Assembly: GCA_003170135.1 (NCBI GenBank)
Contig: PMZR01000101.1
Location: forward strand, 1 to 64,000
Length of the DNA: 64,000 nt
Direction: 5' to 3'
Origin: Acidobacteriota bacterium
GTDB lineage: Bacteria > Acidobacteriota > Vicinamibacteria > Vicinamibacterales > Fen-181
Below are positions 38,323-47,950 of the stretch, piece by piece. Under the pieces are notes generated by a model that had not been told where the DNA came from, did not search any database, and saw only the letters and a list, made by a program, of their open reading frames with translations. Positions within the stretch are counted from its first letter, which is position 1. Each line of letters begins with the position of its first letter. The translations under genes were made by a program, and so were the position numbers.

Positions 38323-39948
38323 ATGCCAAGAGCACTGCTGAGCGTTTCCGACAAGGCGGATCTGGTCACCTTCGCACGCGCGCTCCACGCGCGCGGCTAT
38401 GAACTCGTGTCGACGGGCGGAACGGCGAAGGCGCTCGCCGCCGCGCAGCTGCCCGTGCGCACCGTGTCGGAGGTGACCGGGTTCCCGGAACTGATGGATG
38501 GCCGCGTGAAGACGCTGCATCCGCGCATTCACGGCGGCATCCTCGCGCGGCGCGACGAGCCCGGGGATCTCGACGCGGCCGAACGGCACGACATCGGCTT
38601 GATCGACCTGGTCGCGGTCAACCTGTATCCGTTTGCCCAGGCGGCCTCGGATCCGGCGGTCGACGTGCCCCATCTCATCGAGCAGATCGACATCGGCGGC
38701 CCGAGCCTCGTGCGCGCGGCGGCGAAGAACTTTCCGGGGGTGCTCGTCGTGGTCGATCCCGACGACTACGGGCGCGTGATCGAGGCGCTCGATGCCGGCG
38801 GCGCCGATCTCGGCTTCCGCCTGCAGCTCGCACAGAAAGCGTTCGCGCACACGGCGCGCTACGATGCGACCATCGCGAGCACGATCACCGAGATCGCGGT
38901 GCACCACGGGCGCCTGGAGCGCGCGCGGTCGCGTCCCGCGCAGCTGCCCGACGCCCTGGTGCTGCCGCTGCGCAAGCTGCGCGACCTTCGCTACGGCGAG
39001 AACCCGCACCAGCTCGGCGCCTGGTATCGCACCGAAGGTCACCGCGCCGCGTTGCCGATCGACGTGCTGCAGGGCAAGGAGCTGTCCTTCACGAACCTGC
39101 TCGACCTGGACGCCGCCTACCGGGTCATCGACGAGTTCGAAGAGCCGGCGGCAGTGGTGGTCAAGCACACGAACCCCTGCGGCGCCGCGTCCGCCACGAC
39201 CCTCGCCGACGCATACGTTTGCGCGCGCGACGCCGATGCCCTCTCCGCCTTCGGTGGCATCGTCGGGTTGAACAGGCCAATCGATGCAAAGACTGCCGAG
39301 GCGCTCGCGTCGACGTTCATCGAGGCGGTCATTGCGCCGGCGGTGATGGACGAGGCGCGGGCGATCCTGGCGGCGAAGAAGAACCTGCGGGTGGTCGTCA
39401 CCAGGTTCGCCGAGTGGCCGCGGCCGGCCGGGTCGCCGTCCGGCCCGCCCGACGTGCGATCGATTTTCGGCAACACCTGGCTGGTCGAGCAGCGCGACGG
39501 CGTGGTCGAGACATGGCGGGACTGGCCCCCCGCCGGCGACGACTCGTTCCGGGTCGTGACCAGGCGTCAGCCTGACGCGGAGGAATGGAAGGCGCTCCGG
39601 TTTGCGTGGCGCATCTGCGCCCATGTGAAATCGAACGCCGTCCTCTTCGCGACCGCCGATCGGACACGGGCGATTGGCGCGGGCCAGACCAGCAGGGTGG
39701 ATGCGGTGAACGTCGCGGTGATGAAGGCCGCGTCGCTGAACGCGGAGACGCCGCGGCCGCTCGCGGGCTCGGTGGCGGCCTCCGACGCGTTCTTCCCGTT
39801 CCGCGACGGCCTGGACGCCGTGGCGGCGGCGGGCGCGACCGCGGTCATCCAGCCAGGCGGGTCCGTGCGGGATGCGGAAGTCGTCGCCGCCGCCGACGAG
39901 CACGGCCTGGCGATGGTGTTTACCGGACGGAGGCACTTCCGTCATTGA
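38323..39948 (+). CDS. purH: bifunctional AICAR transformylase / IMP cyclohydrolase
   Basis: 541 aa, last two steps of IMP synthesis. The N-terminal MGS-like cyclohydrolase domain (ALLSVSDKADLVTFARAL, STGGTAKAL, GRVKTLHPRIHGGIL) is followed by the transformylase domain with RYGENPHQLGAWY, VVKHTNPCGAA and the C-terminal SDAFFPFRDGLD. Length is slightly above the usual ~525. Start ATG 38323. Convergent with rfaE1 across a heptamer array. Confidence 0.97.
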   Translation: MPRALLSVSDKADLVTFARALHARGYELVSTGGTAKALAAAQLPVRTVSEVTGFPELMDGRVKTLHPRIHGGILARRDEPGDLDAAERHDIGLIDLVAVNLYPFAQAASDPAVDVPHLIEQIDIGGPSLVRAAAKNFPGVLVVVDPDDYGRVIEALDAGGADLGFRLQLAQKAFAHTARYDATIASTITEIAVHHGRLERARSRPAQLPDALVLPLRKLRDLRYGENPHQLGAWYRTEGHRAALPIDVLQGKELSFTNLLDLDAAYRVIDEFEEPAAVVVKHTNPCGAASATTLADAYVCARDADALSAFGGIVGLNRPIDAKTAEALASTFIEAVIAPAVMDEARAILAAKKNLRVVVTRFAEWPRPAGSPSGPPDVRSIFGNTWLVEQRDGVVETWRDWPPAGDDSFRVVTRRQPDAEEWKALRFAWRICAHVKSNAVLFATADRTRAIGAGQTSRVDAVNVAVMKAASLNAETPRPLAGSVAASDAFFPFRDGLDAVAAAGATAVIQPGGSVRDAEVVAAADEHGLAMVFTGRRHFRH

Positions 39949-39964
39949 GTCGGTGCGCGACCGA

Positions 39965-40020
39965 CGTTCGGCTTTCGACCTTCGGCTTTCGGGCTTGCCA
40001 GGCCTAAGGCCTGAGGCCGA
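39965..40020. repeat. two heptamer arrays between purH and rfaE1
   Basis: 39965-39999: five units CTTTCGG-like. 40000-40020: three units AGGCCTA/AGGCCTG/AGGCCGA, which also encode the last codons and stop of rfaE1 on the opposite strand. Confidence 0.8.
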
Positions 40021-41023
40021 TCGCGCCGAGCAGTTCCTCGGCGGAGACCGTGGCCGGGCCGAACTTTCCGACCACGACACCGGCGGCGTGGTTGGCCAGC
40101 CAGGCGGCCTGCGCGAGGGGCGCGCCGGCGCCGAGCGTGAGCGCGAGCGTCGCGATCACCGTGTCGCCGGCACCGGTCACGTCCGACACTTCGCGGGCGA
40201 CCGCTGGAAAATGCGCCTCTTCGGATCCGTCGAGCAGGCACATGCCCTGCTCGCCCCGCGTGATCAGCACCGATTCGCAGCCCGCGCGTTCCCGGAACAC
40301 CCTGGCCGCCCGCCCCGCATCGTCGTGCGTGCGAATGCGCATGTGCGTGGCGACCTCCGCCTCGTGGTGGTTGGGCGTCACCAGCGTGGTGCCACGGTAG
40401 TAGTCGAGGTGCGGGATCTTCGGGTCCACCAGCACGGGGATGCGACGCTCGGCGGCGATGGCGACGATCGCCGACATCACGCCGCGGCTGATTGCGCCCT
40501 TCAGGTAGTCGGACACGACGATGGCCTTCGCATGGCCGGACGCATGCCCAACACGCTCGACGATGGCCGCCTCGGTCCTGCCCGCCACCTCTTCCTCGGT
40601 CTCGTAGTCGATGCGCGCCACCTGCTGGTTGCGGTTCGTCACGATCCGCAGCTTGGTCGTCGTTCGGCGGTCGCCGTCGCAGACGAGCCCGGCGGTACCG
40701 ATCGACCGTTTCTCGAGTTCCCGAACGAGCCGTTCGCCCGACGGGTCGCGGCCGATCACGCCGACCAGTTCGACTTCGCCGTCGAGGCTGCGCACGTTGC
40801 CTGCGACGTTGGCGGCCCCGCCCGCCCGGTACTCATCGTGTTCGAACTCGACGACCGGCACTGGCGCTTCGGGCGAGATGCGGTTCACGCGTCCGACCAC
40901 GAACTGGTCGAGCATCACGTCGCCGACGATGACAATGGGCAGCCCGGCGAAGCTCGCGACGAGGCGAGCGGCGGCCTCGCGCGTCACGACGGGCTCACGG
41001 GGAGGTGCGGTCTGGTCGTTCAC
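40004..41023 (-). CDS. rfaE1: D-glycero-beta-D-manno-heptose-7-phosphate kinase
   Basis: 339 aa from GTG 41023. PfkB/ribokinase fold: DVMLDQFVVGRVNRISPEAP, GGAANVAGNVRSL, TKLRIVTNRNQQVARID and the C-terminal anion-hole motif DVTGAGDTVIATLAL. It corresponds to the kinase half of HldE; no cytidylyltransferase domain is attached. It belongs to the beta (ADP-heptose) branch, unlike hddA at 12605. It overlaps the O-antigen ligase gene upstream by 4 bp. Confidence 0.92.
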   Translation of the reverse strand: MNDQTAPPREPVVTREAAARLVASFAGLPIVIVGDVMLDQFVVGRVNRISPEAPVPVVEFEHDEYRAGGAANVAGNVRSLDGEVELVGVIGRDPSGERLVRELEKRSIGTAGLVCDGDRRTTTKLRIVTNRNQQVARIDYETEEEVAGRTEAAIVERVGHASGHAKAIVVSDYLKGAISRGVMSAIVAIAAERRIPVLVDPKIPHLDYYRGTTLVTPNHHEAEVATHMRIRTHDDAGRAARVFRERAGCESVLITRGEQGMCLLDGSEEAHFPAVAREVSDVTGAGDTVIATLALTLGAGAPLAQAAWLANHAAGVVVGKFGPATVSAEELLGAIGLRP

Positions 41024-42219
41024 GGGTGTGCCACCGGTTCGTCCGGTCCCCGCTCCGCGGCGAACGGCAGGGTGACGAGCGCAAGGAACAGCATCAGGAA
41101 TTCCGAATCCCCAAAATTGTATTCGAACATGCCGGCGGCGAGCATCGCGACGATGGCGCCGAAGGCCGCGGCCGCGAGCGCGCGGTGGCGCCCCCGCCGG
41201 AACAGCCGCAGCACCGACACGCCCAGGGCGACGATGAACCACGCCCACACCGCGAGCGCGGGCAGTCCGCGCTCGGCCGCAATCTGCATCGGCACGTTGT
41301 GCAGGTGCGGCGCATTCCAGTCGATCGAGCCCGGATCCCGGTACATCTTGTAGACGCGTTTGATCGAGTCCGGGCCGACGCCCGTCAGCGGGTAGTCGCG
41401 CACGATGCGGCTGCCCGCGTGAAGCATGGAGATGCGATCGTTGTTGGTGGGGTCCTTCACGTTGACGATCGAATAGACGCGGCCGGTGAGAGCCGCCGGC
41501 GCCAGCCCGATGATCGTCGCCAGCACGGCGGCGCCGACCAGCGGGATGGCCACCACCAGGCGGAAGTCCTTCATCGCCACCAGCACCACCACGGCCACGC
41601 AGGTGCCCACGAGCACGCTCCGGGTGAAGGTCACGAGGATGGCCACGACGAGCGCGGGCATGATCAGCGCGGGCCACACGCGGTCCTTGCGATCGAAGAG
41701 CAGGCGCGCGGTGGCGGCGACGGTGACGAGCAGCAGCAATCCCGAGTAGGTCATCCAGTGGCCGAGCGCCCCCTGTACGCGGTGCGCGAGGTTGTCGTAG
41801 CCCAGCACGCCGTACTGGACGACACCCAGGACCGCGCTGAGCGCCCCGAACGTCAGGATGACGTGCAGCACCGTGTTCGCGCGTTCGCCGCGGGCGAACC
41901 GGTAGACCACGGGCACGACGAGGAAGAGGAGCACCTGCTTCGACGCGTAGAGGCTCGTGCGCGGGTCGAGCGAGAAAGCGACCGACACCATCGTCACGGC
42001 GGCATAGGCAACGAGCGGCCAGAACATCGCCGGCACCGTCGCGCGCTCGCGGTTCGCGAAGACCGTGCCCAGCCAGGCCAGCACGGTCAGCCACAGCAGC
42101 GTTTCGGAGACCGCGATCGAGAACTGGACGGCCGCGACCACGCCGCACACGCCGAGCAGGCCGGCGGTGTCGAGCCAGCGATCACGGGGCGTGTCAGCGG
42201 CGCGAAGGGTGCTTGGCAT
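41020..42219 (-). CDS. O-antigen ligase family protein (WaaL-like)
   Basis: 399 aa with about eleven hydrophobic segments and a periplasmic loop (SIVNVKDPTNNDRISMLHAG, SRIVRDYPLTGVGPDSIKR, residues ~245-320). The HNVPMQIAAERG stretch matches the conserved His/Arg loop of the Wzy_C/WaaL family. It would attach polymer to lipid A-core. Start ATG 42219. The neighbouring heptose kinase and family 9 glycosyltransferase support an LPS-type role. Confidence 0.85.
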   Translation of the reverse strand: MPSTLRAADTPRDRWLDTAGLLGVCGVVAAVQFSIAVSETLLWLTVLAWLGTVFANRERATVPAMFWPLVAYAAVTMVSVAFSLDPRTSLYASKQVLLFLVVPVVYRFARGERANTVLHVILTFGALSAVLGVVQYGVLGYDNLAHRVQGALGHWMTYSGLLLLVTVAATARLLFDRKDRVWPALIMPALVVAILVTFTRSVLVGTCVAVVVLVAMKDFRLVVAIPLVGAAVLATIIGLAPAALTGRVYSIVNVKDPTNNDRISMLHAGSRIVRDYPLTGVGPDSIKRVYKMYRDPGSIDWNAPHLHNVPMQIAAERGLPALAVWAWFIVALGVSVLRLFRRGRHRALAAAAFGAIVAMLAAGMFEYNFGDSEFLMLFLALVTLPFAAERGPDEPVAHP

Positions 42220-42224
42220 GGGAC

Positions 42225-43373
42225 TCAGGGTGTAGTGCTTGGTGCTTCGTGCTCAGTGCTTGGTGCTTGGTGCTTGGTGCCTGGTGCTTCGTGCTCAGTG
42301 CTGCGGGCGGCTTCGCGCGCCAGCGCGCGCTCGGCGGCGGCGTAGACCGCGTCTGCCGGGATGGCCGCGAGGCAGCGGAAATCGTTCGTGACGCACGCCC
42401 GCTGGTCGCACGGCCGGCACGCCAGGTCGTCCATCTCGACTGCCTCCGCGACCAGCGCGGGGTCGCGCCACGGTTCGGAACGGGCCGGCAGCGTCGGCCC
42501 GTACACGCCGACAATCGGCGTCGTGGTCGTGCCCGCGATGTGCAGCGGTCCGCTGTCCCCGCCGATGAACAGCGCCGCGTGGCCGATGAGCGCCCGCAGG
42601 TCGTGCAGGTTGAAATCGCCGGCATGCAGCACGCGCCGCGCCGCGTGGGCGTCGAGCCGCCGGGCCGCGTCGCGACTGATCTGCGCCGCCGCCGCCATGT
42701 CCGACGGCCCGGACGTCACCGTGACCCACCGCGACGGATGGCCGGACACGAGCCGGACGACCAGGTCCGTGAACGACGCCGCCGGCCACCGGCGAAACGG
42801 GTTACCCGCGCTGACGTGCAGGACCACCATCGGCTGCCCGGCGTCGTAGCCTGCCGAGGCGAGCCGCGCGGCCACGCGCGCGAGCGCCTCGCCATTCTCC
42901 GGCATCTCGGTCGGATCGCGCCGCGGATCGGGCGCGTCCATTCCCAGCGGCTCGAGCAGGTCCCACTGGTTCACGACCGAGTGCCTCGGGCGCAGGGCGC
43001 GCGACCGCGCGATGCGATGCGTGTAACTCCAGCTGCGGCCCGCGACGGTGTAGCCGATGCGCATCGGCGCGCCGGTTGCGAGCGTCAACAGGCTGCTCCG
43101 GGGGCCGCCGTGAAAATCGATCGCCACGTCGTAGCGCGCGCGCCGCAGGCGGCAAGCGAGCGACCAGTCCGACGTGAGCCTGGCCGCGCCTCCCGGCCGG
43201 GCCGCGACGATCACCTCGTCCAGGTGCGGATTGCTGGCCACGACCGGCTCGGCGTCCGGCTCCACCACGTAGGCGAGCCGGCAGTCGGGGAAGCGCCGCC
43301 GAATCGCGCGAATGGCCGGCGTCGTGAACACGACGTCGCCAATCAGCCGAAGCCGGACGAGGAGGATCTTCAT
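42225..43373 (-). CDS. family 9 glycosyltransferase (heptosyltransferase-like) with repeat-derived tail
   Basis: 382 aa. MKILLVRLRLIGDVVFTTPA and IRRRFPDCRLAYVVE open the N-terminal domain; ALFIGGDSGPLHIAG is the ADP-heptose-site motif in the C-terminal domain. The last ~26 residues come from a ten-unit heptamer array and read as repeats of STEHEAP / GTKHQAP, unlike any family member I know. Heptosyltransferase activity fits the rfaE1-waaL neighbourhood. Confidence 0.87.
   Translation of the reverse strand: MKILLVRLRLIGDVVFTTPAIRAIRRRFPDCRLAYVVEPDAEPVVASNPHLDEVIVAARPGGAARLTSDWSLACRLRRARYDVAIDFHGGPRSSLLTLATGAPMRIGYTVAGRSWSYTHRIARSRALRPRHSVVNQWDLLEPLGMDAPDPRRDPTEMPENGEALARVAARLASAGYDAGQPMVVLHVSAGNPFRRWPAASFTDLVVRLVSGHPSRWVTVTSGPSDMAAAAQISRDAARRLDAHAARRVLHAGDFNLHDLRALIGHAALFIGGDSGPLHIAGTTTTPIVGVYGPTLPARSEPWRDPALVAEAVEMDDLACRPCDQRACVTNDFRCLAAIPADAVYAAAERALAREAARSTEHEAPGTKHQAPSTEHEAPSTTP
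42234..42303. repeat. heptamer array GGTGCTT x10, coding
   Basis: Ten contiguous 7-bp units (GGTGCTT, CGTGCTC, AGTGCTT variants). Read on the - strand it forms the C-terminus of the family 9 glycosyltransferase; the unit has no stop codon in either strand. Confidence 0.92.
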
Positions 43374-43392
43374 GTCACGTCAAGCGCGGACC

Positions 43393-43449
43393 ATTCCATG
43401 TTCCACATTCCGCGCTCACGTATTCCCTATTCCACATTCCACATTCGCT
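43393..43449. repeat. heptamer array ATTCCAC (about eight units)
   Basis: ATTCCAT, GTTCCAC, ATTCCGC, then after a 1-bp slip ATTCCCT, ATTCCAC, ATTCCAC, ATTCGCT. Fills the spacer between the Trm112-like gene and the family 9 glycosyltransferase. Confidence 0.8.
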
Positions 43450-43452
43450 GCT

Positions 43453-43623
43453 TCACTCCTCGACAATCGCCTCGTCGATGAGCATCACCGGGATATCATC
43501 CTTGATCGGGAAGACCCGGTGGCACTGGGCGCACTGCAGCCCTTTGCCGTCGTGCACGAGGACAACCGGCGTCTTGCACACCGGGCAGGCGAGAATCTCG
43601 AGCAGTTCAGGGTCGACCGGCAT
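43453..43623 (-). CDS. Trm112-like small zinc protein
   Basis: 56 aa from ATG 43623 (MPVDPELLEILACPVCKTPV). Two cysteine pairs, CPVC and CAQC, form a zinc-ribbon-like knuckle; the C-terminus FPIKDDIPVMLIDEA is typical of the bacterial YcaR/Trm112 group. These are small activators or orphans often encoded beside LPS genes. Same strand and probable operon with the family 9 glycosyltransferase, rfaE1 and the ligase. Confidence 0.85.
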   Translation of the reverse strand: MPVDPELLEILACPVCKTPVVLVHDGKGLQCAQCHRVFPIKDDIPVMLIDEAIVEE

Positions 43624-43784
43624 CGGGTGTCTCCTCGGACGGGACCTCGGCGCCAGGCGTCGGCCTGCCGCGCTCGAAAGGCCCTTGCAGCGCCAAACTA
43701 TATCAGAGCCGGCGTTCCCGGCCGAAGGTCGCCCCTGCCAGGCGCATTGCCGCCCGCGGCGCCTTGTGGAAGAATCGAAGAAAT

Positions 43785-45830
43785 ATGATTGTCATTGTTC
43801 TGCTCGCCCTTTCGACGCTGGATGTGTCCGCCCCTGCTGCAGCGGCGCGGGCGGGCGGGCCTTTGACCGAGGAGCGTGTCATCGCTCAGCAGGCCTTCAC
43901 GGGCCAGGATTCGCGGACCGCGGCGGGCGGCTCGAGTGGCCGGGGTGCGGCGTATGCGCTGTTCCTCAATGGCCGCGAGGCCGAACTGGACGGCAACGTC
44001 GACGCCGCGATCGCACTCTACCAGCAGGCGGCAAAACTCGACCCGGCGTCCGGTGAAATCCCGGCCCAGCTGGCCGGGCTCTACGCCCGCCAGAATCGCC
44101 TGCGTGAGGCGATCGCCGCAGCTGAATCCGCGCTGAAGATCGATCCGGGCACGGTCGAAGCCCACTGGGTCCTCGGAACGATCTACGCCGCCCTGGCGCA
44201 GAGCGAAGAGTCCGGGAGGACGGCGGCCGACCGGCAAGTGGAAAACGACCATGCGAGGCGCGCGACCACGCACCTCGAGGCCGTCCTGAACGCGCGCGGC
44301 GCGACGGCCGACCCGGTGCTGTTCCTGACGCTCGGCCGCCTGTACCTCCGGACGTCAGATGTCGACAAGGCGATCGCGCTTCTCGAGCGGTTCAACCAGC
44401 AGGAGCCGGACACGCTGGATGGAACGGCGCTGCTCGCCGAGGCGTACACCGAGGCCGGGCGGACTGGAGACGCCATCCCCTTGCTCGCACGGACCGCCGA
44501 GCACGAGCCGTCCCTCTATCCGCCGCTCGCCGAGCTGTACGAGCGCGCCGGCCGATGGCAGGACGCGGCCGACTCGTACCGCAAAGCCACCGAGCAGGGA
44601 GCGGGCGGCCCGGAGGTGAAGCGGCGATGGGCGGCGGCGCTCCTCAATTCGCCGCGCCCTGGCGACCCCGCGAAAGCGCGCGACCTGCTGCAGCAAATCG
44701 TCACCGACAATCCGAAAGACGTGCGTGCGGTCTACCTGCTCGCCCAGGCGCAGCGGCAGTCGAGTGACTTCACGGCCGCGGAAGCGACGGCACGCCGGCT
44801 CATGGCCCTGGATCCCGACGGCGCCTCGGGGCCTTACGCCCTCGCGCAGGTGTTCGATGACCAGCACGAGTACCGCAAGGTCGTCGAAACGCTCCAGCCA
44901 GTGGTGGACCGGTTCCCGGCGGCCCAGGCGGCCGCGAAGGGCATCGACCTGACGCCGGTGCTGGTGCACCTCGGATTCGCTTATCTCGATCTCGACGAGC
45001 CCGACCGCGCGATGGCCGTCCTGCAGCGCGCGAAACAGGGCGCGGCCGGCAACGCGACGATCGACGTCGGCCTCGTCCAGGCCGAACTGGCCGCCAAGCG
45101 CTATGCGCAGGCGGCCGACCAGGCGCGACAGGCGCGTGCGCAACACCCGGACGATTACCGGCTCGCGAGGCTCGAAGCCGAAGCGTTGCGCCAGGGCGGT
45201 GAGATGGATCGGGGCGTCTCGATCCTGCAGCAGGTGCAGCAGGCCCATCCCGAGGACCCGTCCAATTACGTCGCGCTCGCGGAATTGCTGATGAGCGGCG
45301 CGCGCAACGAGCAGGCGGCGGTCGTGCTCCAGCAGGCGCGCGAGAAGTTTCCGGATGACCTCGCCGTGCTGTTCGACCTGGGGTCGGCCTACGAGCGGGA
45401 GAAGCGGTTCGACGCCGCGGAGACGGCGTTCAAGGGCGTGCTGGCGCGCGATCCGCTCCACGCGCAGGCGCTGAACTACCTCGGATACATGCTCGCCGAC
45501 CGGGGCCTGCGGCTGCCGGAGTCGGTGGACTATATCCGGCGTGCGCTGCAGGTCGATCCGAACAACCCGGCCTATCTCGACAGCCTCGGCTGGGCGTACT
45601 TCAAGATGAATCGCCTCGATCTGGCCGAGCCGAACCTGCGCCGCGCCGCGACGGAGCGAGCCCGCGACCGGGCGGTCCAGGATCACTGGGGCGACCTGCT
45701 GCTGAAGCTCGGTCGTCGCGACGAGGCGATCGCCGCGTGGAAGCGCGCCCTTGCCGGCCAGGGCGACGACATCGACCGCCAGGCGATCGAAGCCAAGATT
45801 CGATCGGCGGGCGAGAAAGCCCGGAAGTGA
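43785..45830 (+). CDS. exported tetratricopeptide-repeat protein
   Basis: 681 aa from ATG 43785, where a signal peptide begins (MIVIVLLALSTLDVSAPAAA); TTG 43764 would add seven charged residues. The rest is a string of TPR units, for example AIALYQQAAKLDPASGEIPA, AAESALKIDPGTVEAHWVLG, and the C-terminal ALQVDPNNPAYLDSLGWAYF. Probably a periplasmic or outer-membrane scaffold. Its stop overlaps the LolB-like gene (GTGA), so the two are likely partners. Function unknown. Confidence 0.8.
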   Translation: MIVIVLLALSTLDVSAPAAAARAGGPLTEERVIAQQAFTGQDSRTAAGGSSGRGAAYALFLNGREAELDGNVDAAIALYQQAAKLDPASGEIPAQLAGLYARQNRLREAIAAAESALKIDPGTVEAHWVLGTIYAALAQSEESGRTAADRQVENDHARRATTHLEAVLNARGATADPVLFLTLGRLYLRTSDVDKAIALLERFNQQEPDTLDGTALLAEAYTEAGRTGDAIPLLARTAEHEPSLYPPLAELYERAGRWQDAADSYRKATEQGAGGPEVKRRWAAALLNSPRPGDPAKARDLLQQIVTDNPKDVRAVYLLAQAQRQSSDFTAAEATARRLMALDPDGASGPYALAQVFDDQHEYRKVVETLQPVVDRFPAAQAAAKGIDLTPVLVHLGFAYLDLDEPDRAMAVLQRAKQGAAGNATIDVGLVQAELAAKRYAQAADQARQARAQHPDDYRLARLEAEALRQGGEMDRGVSILQQVQQAHPEDPSNYVALAELLMSGARNEQAAVVLQQAREKFPDDLAVLFDLGSAYEREKRFDAAETAFKGVLARDPLHAQALNYLGYMLADRGLRLPESVDYIRRALQVDPNNPAYLDSLGWAYFKMNRLDLAEPNLRRAATERARDRAVQDHWGDLLLKLGRRDEAIAAWKRALAGQGDDIDRQAIEAKIRSAGEKARK

Positions 45831-46729
45831 CGCACGAACGCTCCCGGCCGGAGGTCGCGTCGCCGCGGCGGACTCACCGTTGGTCGGGCCTGCTGACGAG
45901 ATTCGGGGCCAGCGGCCTGGCGGCCTCGGCCGGGGCGCTGGCCGTCGTGCTCGCCGTGATCAGTGCCGCCTGCGCCCCGACACGGCTCACGCTGCCCGCC
46001 GGCCCGGGCACCCCCGCCGCCGACGTCGGGGCCGCATTCGCCGAGGCATCGAGCGCGTGCCGCAGCGCCGGCACGATCAGGGCGACGATCGCGCTGTCCG
46101 GCCGCGCCGGCGGCCAGCGGATGCGGGGCACCCTCATCGCGGGGCTCGCGCCGCCCGACGCCTTGCGTCTCGAAGGCGTGGCGCCGTTCGGGCCGCCCGC
46201 GTTCATCCTCGCCGCGCACGGTGGATCGGCCACGTTGCTGTTTCCGCGGGACAACCGCGTCGTGACCGGCGTGTCCGCCGCCGACATCCTGGAGGCGCTG
46301 GCCGGCGTGCGTCTCGATCCAGCGGCGCTTCGCGGAATCCTCACGGGCTGCGTCGTCGTCGATCCCCGGCCGGACGGTGGCCGCGTGTTCACTCACGGCT
46401 GGATGGCGATCGATGTTGGTCACGGCGCGACCGCCTATCTTCTGCGGCAGCAGGGGACGTGGCGCGTCGTCGCCGGCCTGCTGCCCGGCCTCGAAGTGCA
46501 ATACCAGCAGTTCGAAGGTGGCCGGCCGCAGACGCTGGTCATCCAGTCGCGTCGCGATGAATCCGGCAGCGGCGTCGCGGTCGATTTGACGCTGGCGTTG
46601 TCCGATGTGGCGGTCAATGCCACGCTGAACGCGTCGGCGTTCGACGTCGACCTCCCGCGCGACGCATCGCCCATGACCCTGGCCGAGCTGAGAGAGGCAG
46701 GCCCCCTCGGCGCGAAAGCGGTGAAATGA
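45827..46729 (+). CDS. LolB-like / DUF4292-type outer-membrane lipoprotein
   Basis: 300 aa from GTG 45827 (GTGA overlap). A basic N-terminus, a hydrophobic segment and a lipobox-like ISAAC at about residue 45 suggest a lipoprotein. The domain that follows is beta-rich (LRLEGVAPFGPPAFILAAHG, VEVQYQQFEGG-like), as in LolB and DUF4292 proteins. The order lolB-ispE-prs is also that of E. coli, which supports the assignment. The long N-terminal extension before the signal is unusual and the start may lie further in. Confidence 0.6.
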   Translation: MTHERSRPEVASPRRTHRWSGLLTRFGASGLAASAGALAVVLAVISAACAPTRLTLPAGPGTPAADVGAAFAEASSACRSAGTIRATIALSGRAGGQRMRGTLIAGLAPPDALRLEGVAPFGPPAFILAAHGGSATLLFPRDNRVVTGVSAADILEALAGVRLDPAALRGILTGCVVVDPRPDGGRVFTHGWMAIDVGHGATAYLLRQQGTWRVVAGLLPGLEVQYQQFEGGRPQTLVIQSRRDESGSGVAVDLTLALSDVAVNATLNASAFDVDLPRDASPMTLAELREAGPLGAKAVK

Positions 46730-47676
46730 ACGCCAGCGCCCCGCCTGCCCTTCGGGTCCGCGCGCACGCCAAGATCAACCTGAACCTGCGCGTGCTCGGC
46801 CGGCGCCCCGACGGCTACCACGAGCTGCGCACGGTATTCCAGGCGCTGGCCCTGCACGACACGCTCACCGTCGTGGCGCGCCCCGGGGCCTTCGATCTCG
46901 AATGCTCCGATGCGCGCCTGCCTTCCGATGCCAGCAACCTGGTGGCACGCGCTGCCGATCTGTTGTGGCGGCACCTGCGGCGCGACGGTCCCGTTCGCGA
47001 CGTCGCCGTGCGGCTCGAGAAGCGCATCCCGATGCAGGCCGGGCTTGGCGGAGGCAGCGCCGACGCCGCGGCGGCTCTTCTCGGCCTGGCGCGGTTGTGG
47101 GACGTCGAGATCGCGCCCGCCGAGCTTGCCACGCTCGGACACCAACTCGGTGCGGACGTCGGCTTCTTCTTCACGGGCGGCGCTGCGCTTGGGCTCGGGC
47201 GTGGCGACGAAATCCACCCGCTCGCCGATCTGCCGCGCCTGGGCGTCCTGGTCGTGGTGCCGGCGTTCGCCGTGTCAACCGCCGACGCCTACCGGTGGTT
47301 GGATGAAGACATCGGGCGGGTGGGGCAAGTGGGGAAGATGGCGCGGTCAGGGCCGGCCATTCCCGGTTGTACGTGGCCGGCGCCGGATGGTGACGTCGTC
47401 AACGATTTCGAGCCGGTGGTGGCCGCCCGGCACCCCGAGATCGCACAAATCGTGGGCGCGCTGAGGGCGGCGGGCGTTGCGGCCGCCGCCATGACGGGGA
47501 GCGGTTCGGCCGTGTTCGGCCTCTTTGACAATGACGCCGTGCTGGAGCAGGCGGCGCAGGCGCTCGAGGCGGCCAGCCGCTCGATCGAGCGGACGCGGAC
47601 CTTGTCGCGGGCCGAATACCTGCAGGCGAGCGCGCCGGTTGCGACGCGGGTTGCGCCGACGGGTCGCGCCCTGTAG
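46726..47676 (+). CDS. ispE: 4-diphosphocytidyl-2-C-methyl-D-erythritol kinase
   Basis: 316 aa GHMP kinase of the MEP isoprenoid pathway. AHAKINLNLRVLGRRPDGYH at the N-terminus, the ATP loop PMQAGLGGGSADAAAALLGL near residue 104, and MTGSGSAVFGLF as motif 3. ATG 46726 overlaps the upstream stop (ATGA). ispD and ispF are fused at 58892. Confidence 0.96.
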   Translation: MNASAPPALRVRAHAKINLNLRVLGRRPDGYHELRTVFQALALHDTLTVVARPGAFDLECSDARLPSDASNLVARAADLLWRHLRRDGPVRDVAVRLEKRIPMQAGLGGGSADAAAALLGLARLWDVEIAPAELATLGHQLGADVGFFFTGGAALGLGRGDEIHPLADLPRLGVLVVVPAFAVSTADAYRWLDEDIGRVGQVGKMARSGPAIPGCTWPAPDGDVVNDFEPVVAARHPEIAQIVGALRAAGVAAAAMTGSGSAVFGLFDNDAVLEQAAQALEAASRSIERTRTLSRAEYLQASAPVATRVAPTGRAL

Positions 47677-47741
47677 GGCGGGCGCCGGACCGTGCGAGGT
47701 CCGCAGATGATGCGGGCGCCGGGCCGCTCGCGGCGGCTGGC

Positions 47742-47771
47742 TTGTCTGTAAACGGACGCGTCGTGTAAACT
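47742..47771 (+). promoter_or_regulatory. promoter for tRNA-Gln and prs
   Basis: TTGTCT (47742-47747), 18 bp, TAAACT (47766-47771), in the 274-bp gap between ispE and the tRNA. The remainder of that gap shows no gene I can support. Confidence 0.5.
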
Positions 47772-47950
47772 AACGGTTTGCACCGTTGTGGTTGAACCAC
47801 GCCTTCAGGGAGCGGCGCGACACAGGCTGCCGAAGCCGGGCTTGCGCGGCTGACTCGATCACGTTGCGGCGCGACCACGTGGCGGTGCAAGCACGGCTCG
47901 TCGGGACAGGCCGCGTCGCAGCCGGGCGTGCCGCGTCTGGTGACCGGGGA

